7,015 nucleotides of DNA, from contig JAUXDP010000164.1 of NCBI GenBank assembly GCA_030618325.1, positions 1 to 7,015 on the forward strand, written 5' to 3'. This DNA is from Methylococcaceae bacterium. Lineage in GTDB: Bacteria > Pseudomonadota > Gammaproteobacteria > Methylococcales > Methylomonadaceae. Below, in pieces: positions 5,244-7,015 of this stretch; the stretch's first letter is position 1, and the number at the start of each line of letters is the position of its first letter. The notes below the pieces were generated by a model. It was not told the DNA's origin. It did no database searches and saw nothing but the letters and a program-made list of their open reading frames with translations. The position numbers and the translations under genes were made by a program.

Positions 5244-6917
5244 ATGTCTACCAACAAAATTCTACTCCGTTTTTTTATACCCATCATTATATTGATGGCT
5301 TTATCTACAATGATTACAACTTGGTACGTTTCCAGTGGAGTAGAACAGGCCGCCATCGATTCAGCAATTCAAAATGCAGAGTTAAAAACTAAAGAGTTTA
5401 AGGCTCTGAGAGCCTATTACACAAAAAACATAATAAAAAAAGTTCTATCCAACAGCTCAATCAGGGCCTCATTCAATCATAAACAGGAACAAAACAAAAT
5501 TCCCTTACCCGCTACTATGGTTCACGATTTGAGTACTGAGTTCAGTGACCTAAGCCAAGGACAAAAAATTAATTTGTTAAGTAAATATCCTTTTCCTAAC
5601 CGAGCTAGTCGTCAACTGGACAAGTTCAGTGAAGCTGCTTGGAATTATTTAACCCAAAACCCTGATAGCATTTACAAAGAAGTTAGTGAAAATGTAGAAG
5701 GGCAAAAAATTATTCGACTGGCCATTGCAGATAAAATGGTGTCTCAGGCCTGCGTTGATTGCCATAACTCTCATCCTCAAACTCCTAAAACTGATTGGAA
5801 ATTAGGCGATACAAGGGGAGTTTTAGAAGTGACGCTACCCGTAGAAATTGCAAGTGTTGCTCATGTCGGCCCTTTACTACTTATTGGGCTGGCTTCAGGC
5901 TTGATTATGTTATTCGCCATTTTTGTTGTTGCAAAAAAAGTCGTTTTGACACCTTTGGATACCATTAAAGAGGGTATGGCTAAGGGAGCCGACAGTGTAT
6001 TATCTCATCGCATCAGCCTATCTACGAATACGGAAATGGATGATATCGCCCACAGCTATAATCAAATGGCATCAAATTTGGAAGCTGCTAACAAAGATAT
6101 TCAGAATATTGTTGAATCACTTCAATCAAGTATTATTAGTCTTGATGCGACTGCCCAGCAAACAGATTCCTCTGTACAAACACAAAAAAACGAAACTGAA
6201 CAAATGGCGGCGGCTATAGAGGAGTTGAGTGCGTCCGCTAGCAGCGTATCACAAAGTACTCAATCAGCACTGGAAATGGTTGGAAAAACAACAGACAGTA
6301 CGCAACGAGGTATATTAGTCATGGAAGACAGCACCCAGTCAATTAATCAATTGCGTGCCTCTATGGAGAGTACAGCAAATGTTATTACCGAGCTCGATGA
6401 AGAAAGTAACAGGATTGGCTCCGTTCTCGATGTAATACGAGGTATCGCGGAACAAACTAACTTATTGGCTCTAAATGCGGCGATTGAAGCCGCCCGAGCT
6501 GGGGAGCAAGGTCGAGGCTTTGCGGTAGTAGCAGATGAAGTGCGAACCCTGGCGAACCGTACTCAGGAATCAACAGAAGAAATTCAAAAAATGATTGAGT
6601 CGTTACAATCAGGTACAACGCGAGCTGTTTCAGTTATTAAGGACGGGCAAGAAACCACACAAACCAATGTTGAAAAAATCAATGAAGCATCCCACGCCTT
6701 ATCTGACATTATAAACAGTGTTGACGAACTATCACGACTGAATAGTGAAATCGCCCACTCTGCTCAGGAACAAACAACAGTTACAGGGACTGTAGCTAAT
6801 AATATTTCTAAGGTTTCCCTGATGGCGGAAAATACCGCCCGATATTCTCAGGAAGTTACCAACGATACCAGCATGCTTGCTCAAGCTGCTGCCAATCTAT
6901 CTAGTTCCCGTCTATAA
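5244..6917 (+). CDS. Methyl-accepting chemotaxis protein with periplasmic c-heme DUF3365 (Tll0287-like) domain
   Basis: A 557-residue transmembrane chemoreceptor. Order: membrane helix 1 (about 10-30, after Lys5 and Arg9); periplasmic sensor (31-207); membrane helix 2 (about 208-230); HAMP linker (about 231-284); cytoplasmic signalling coiled coil (285-557). The sensor shows DUF3365 features: YPFPNRASRQLD (115-126), Cys170-Val-Asp-Cys173-His174 (CxxCH, covalent c-type heme), then HNSHPQTPKTDWKLGD (174-189) and RGVLEVTLPVE (191-201). The signalling tip EQTNLLALNAAIEAARAGEQ (403-422) and GRGFAVVADEVRTLA (423-437) are canonical for CheA/CheW contact. AAAIEELSAS (322-331) is a likely methylation site. 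The protein ends SSSRL, without a CheR-docking NWETF-type pentapeptide. A TAAGG Shine-Dalgarno at 7 nt fixes the start. It appears to be monocistronic. Redox or gas sensing is inferred from the heme site; the ligand is unknown. Confidence 0.93.
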   Translation: MSTNKILLRFFIPIIILMALSTMITTWYVSSGVEQAAIDSAIQNAELKTKEFKALRAYYTKNIIKKVLSNSSIRASFNHKQEQNKIPLPATMVHDLSTEFSDLSQGQKINLLSKYPFPNRASRQLDKFSEAAWNYLTQNPDSIYKEVSENVEGQKIIRLAIADKMVSQACVDCHNSHPQTPKTDWKLGDTRGVLEVTLPVEIASVAHVGPLLLIGLASGLIMLFAIFVVAKKVVLTPLDTIKEGMAKGADSVLSHRISLSTNTEMDDIAHSYNQMASNLEAANKDIQNIVESLQSSIISLDATAQQTDSSVQTQKNETEQMAAAIEELSASASSVSQSTQSALEMVGKTTDSTQRGILVMEDSTQSINQLRASMESTANVITELDEESNRIGSVLDVIRGIAEQTNLLALNAAIEAARAGEQGRGFAVVADEVRTLANRTQESTEEIQKMIESLQSGTTRAVSVIKDGQETTQTNVEKINEASHALSDIINSVDELSRLNSEIAHSAQEQTTVTGTVANNISKVSLMAENTARYSQEVTNDTSMLAQAAANLSSSRL

Positions 6918-7015
6918 ATTATAACGCATTGAATAATATGAAAAAACCTAGCTATTAGGCGAGAAAAATCCGGCGTAGTTTGGTATAATTATGATCTAAG
7001 CCATTGAATCATAAA
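6918..7015. other. Non-coding right end with weak stem and outgoing promoter
   Basis: 98 bp after the chemoreceptor without an ORF. CCTA (6947-6950) and TAGG (6956-6959) form only a 4-bp stem; on the minus strand it is followed by six T residues, so it could be a weak terminator for a gene entering from the right. An 8-bp direct repeat CATTGAAT occurs at 6927-6934 and 7002-7009, probably by chance. Confidence 0.35.
6981..6989 (+). promoter_or_regulatory. Extended -10 promoter reading out of the window
   Basis: TGGTATAAT is an exact extended -10 (TGn plus consensus TATAAT). No recognisable -35 lies 16-18 bp upstream, but extended -10 promoters often lack one. It would serve a gene to the right of the window, starting beyond 7015. 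Confidence 0.4.

Noticed and set aside
5995..6219. Small plus-strand frame inside the chemoreceptor gene
   Set aside because: It is an out-of-frame shadow of the HAMP and coiled-coil coding sequence, without a domain or Shine-Dalgarno.

Overview
The window looks like ordinary chromosomal DNA of an A+T-leaning gammaproteobacterium. The best evidence is a UvrY/GacA-type response regulator with the full gammaproteobacterial motif set, plus a MotA/MotB pair and a c-heme chemoreceptor of the DUF3365 (Tll0287-like) type. The organism should therefore be Gram-negative, motile or surface-motile, and able to mature c-type cytochromes. Genus cannot be decided from sequence alone. No mobile element, phage gene, CRISPR array, tRNA or rRNA was found.

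Layout, left to right. (1) 1-1758 is a dihydroxyacetone (DHA) block. It holds the C-terminal two thirds of dhaK (+), then a small vicinal-oxygen-chelate (glyoxalase-fold) gene (+), and on the opposite strand dhaL, whose last codons overlap the end of the VOC gene by 17 bp. (2) 1802-2446 (-) is a uvrY/gacA-like regulator; dhaL lies 43 bp downstream of it on the same strand and could be co-transcribed. (3) 2447-2568 is a divergent regulatory region with a perfect 6-bp inverted repeat. (4) 2569-4463 (+) is a translationally coupled motA-motB pair; this MotB has a very long, strongly basic linker. (5) 4504-4899 (-) is a stand-alone two-CBS-domain protein, convergent with motB. (6) 4900-5243 is a 344-bp divergent intergenic region with possible sigma-28-like elements. 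(7) 5244-6917 (+) is a methyl-accepting chemotaxis protein with a periplasmic CxxCH heme domain. (8) 6918-7015 is non-coding, with an extended -10 promoter candidate reading out of the window.

How the genes may work together. DhaK and DhaL are the substrate-binding and nucleotide-binding halves of DHA kinase, which makes dihydroxyacetone phosphate; the VOC protein between them may act on a related small carbonyl compound (inference). The right half is about sensing and movement: a heme-bearing chemoreceptor would report redox state or a gas to the Che pathway, MotAB would convert ion flow into rotation, and the UvrY homologue (BarA/GacS-Csr pathway in relatives) is a plausible lifestyle regulator encoded back to back with the stator genes. 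No clearly new biological system is visible. The points most worth a second look are the MotB linker, the heme chemoreceptor with its candidate flagellar-sigma promoter, the convergent dhaK/dhaL arrangement and the uvrY/motA operator candidate.
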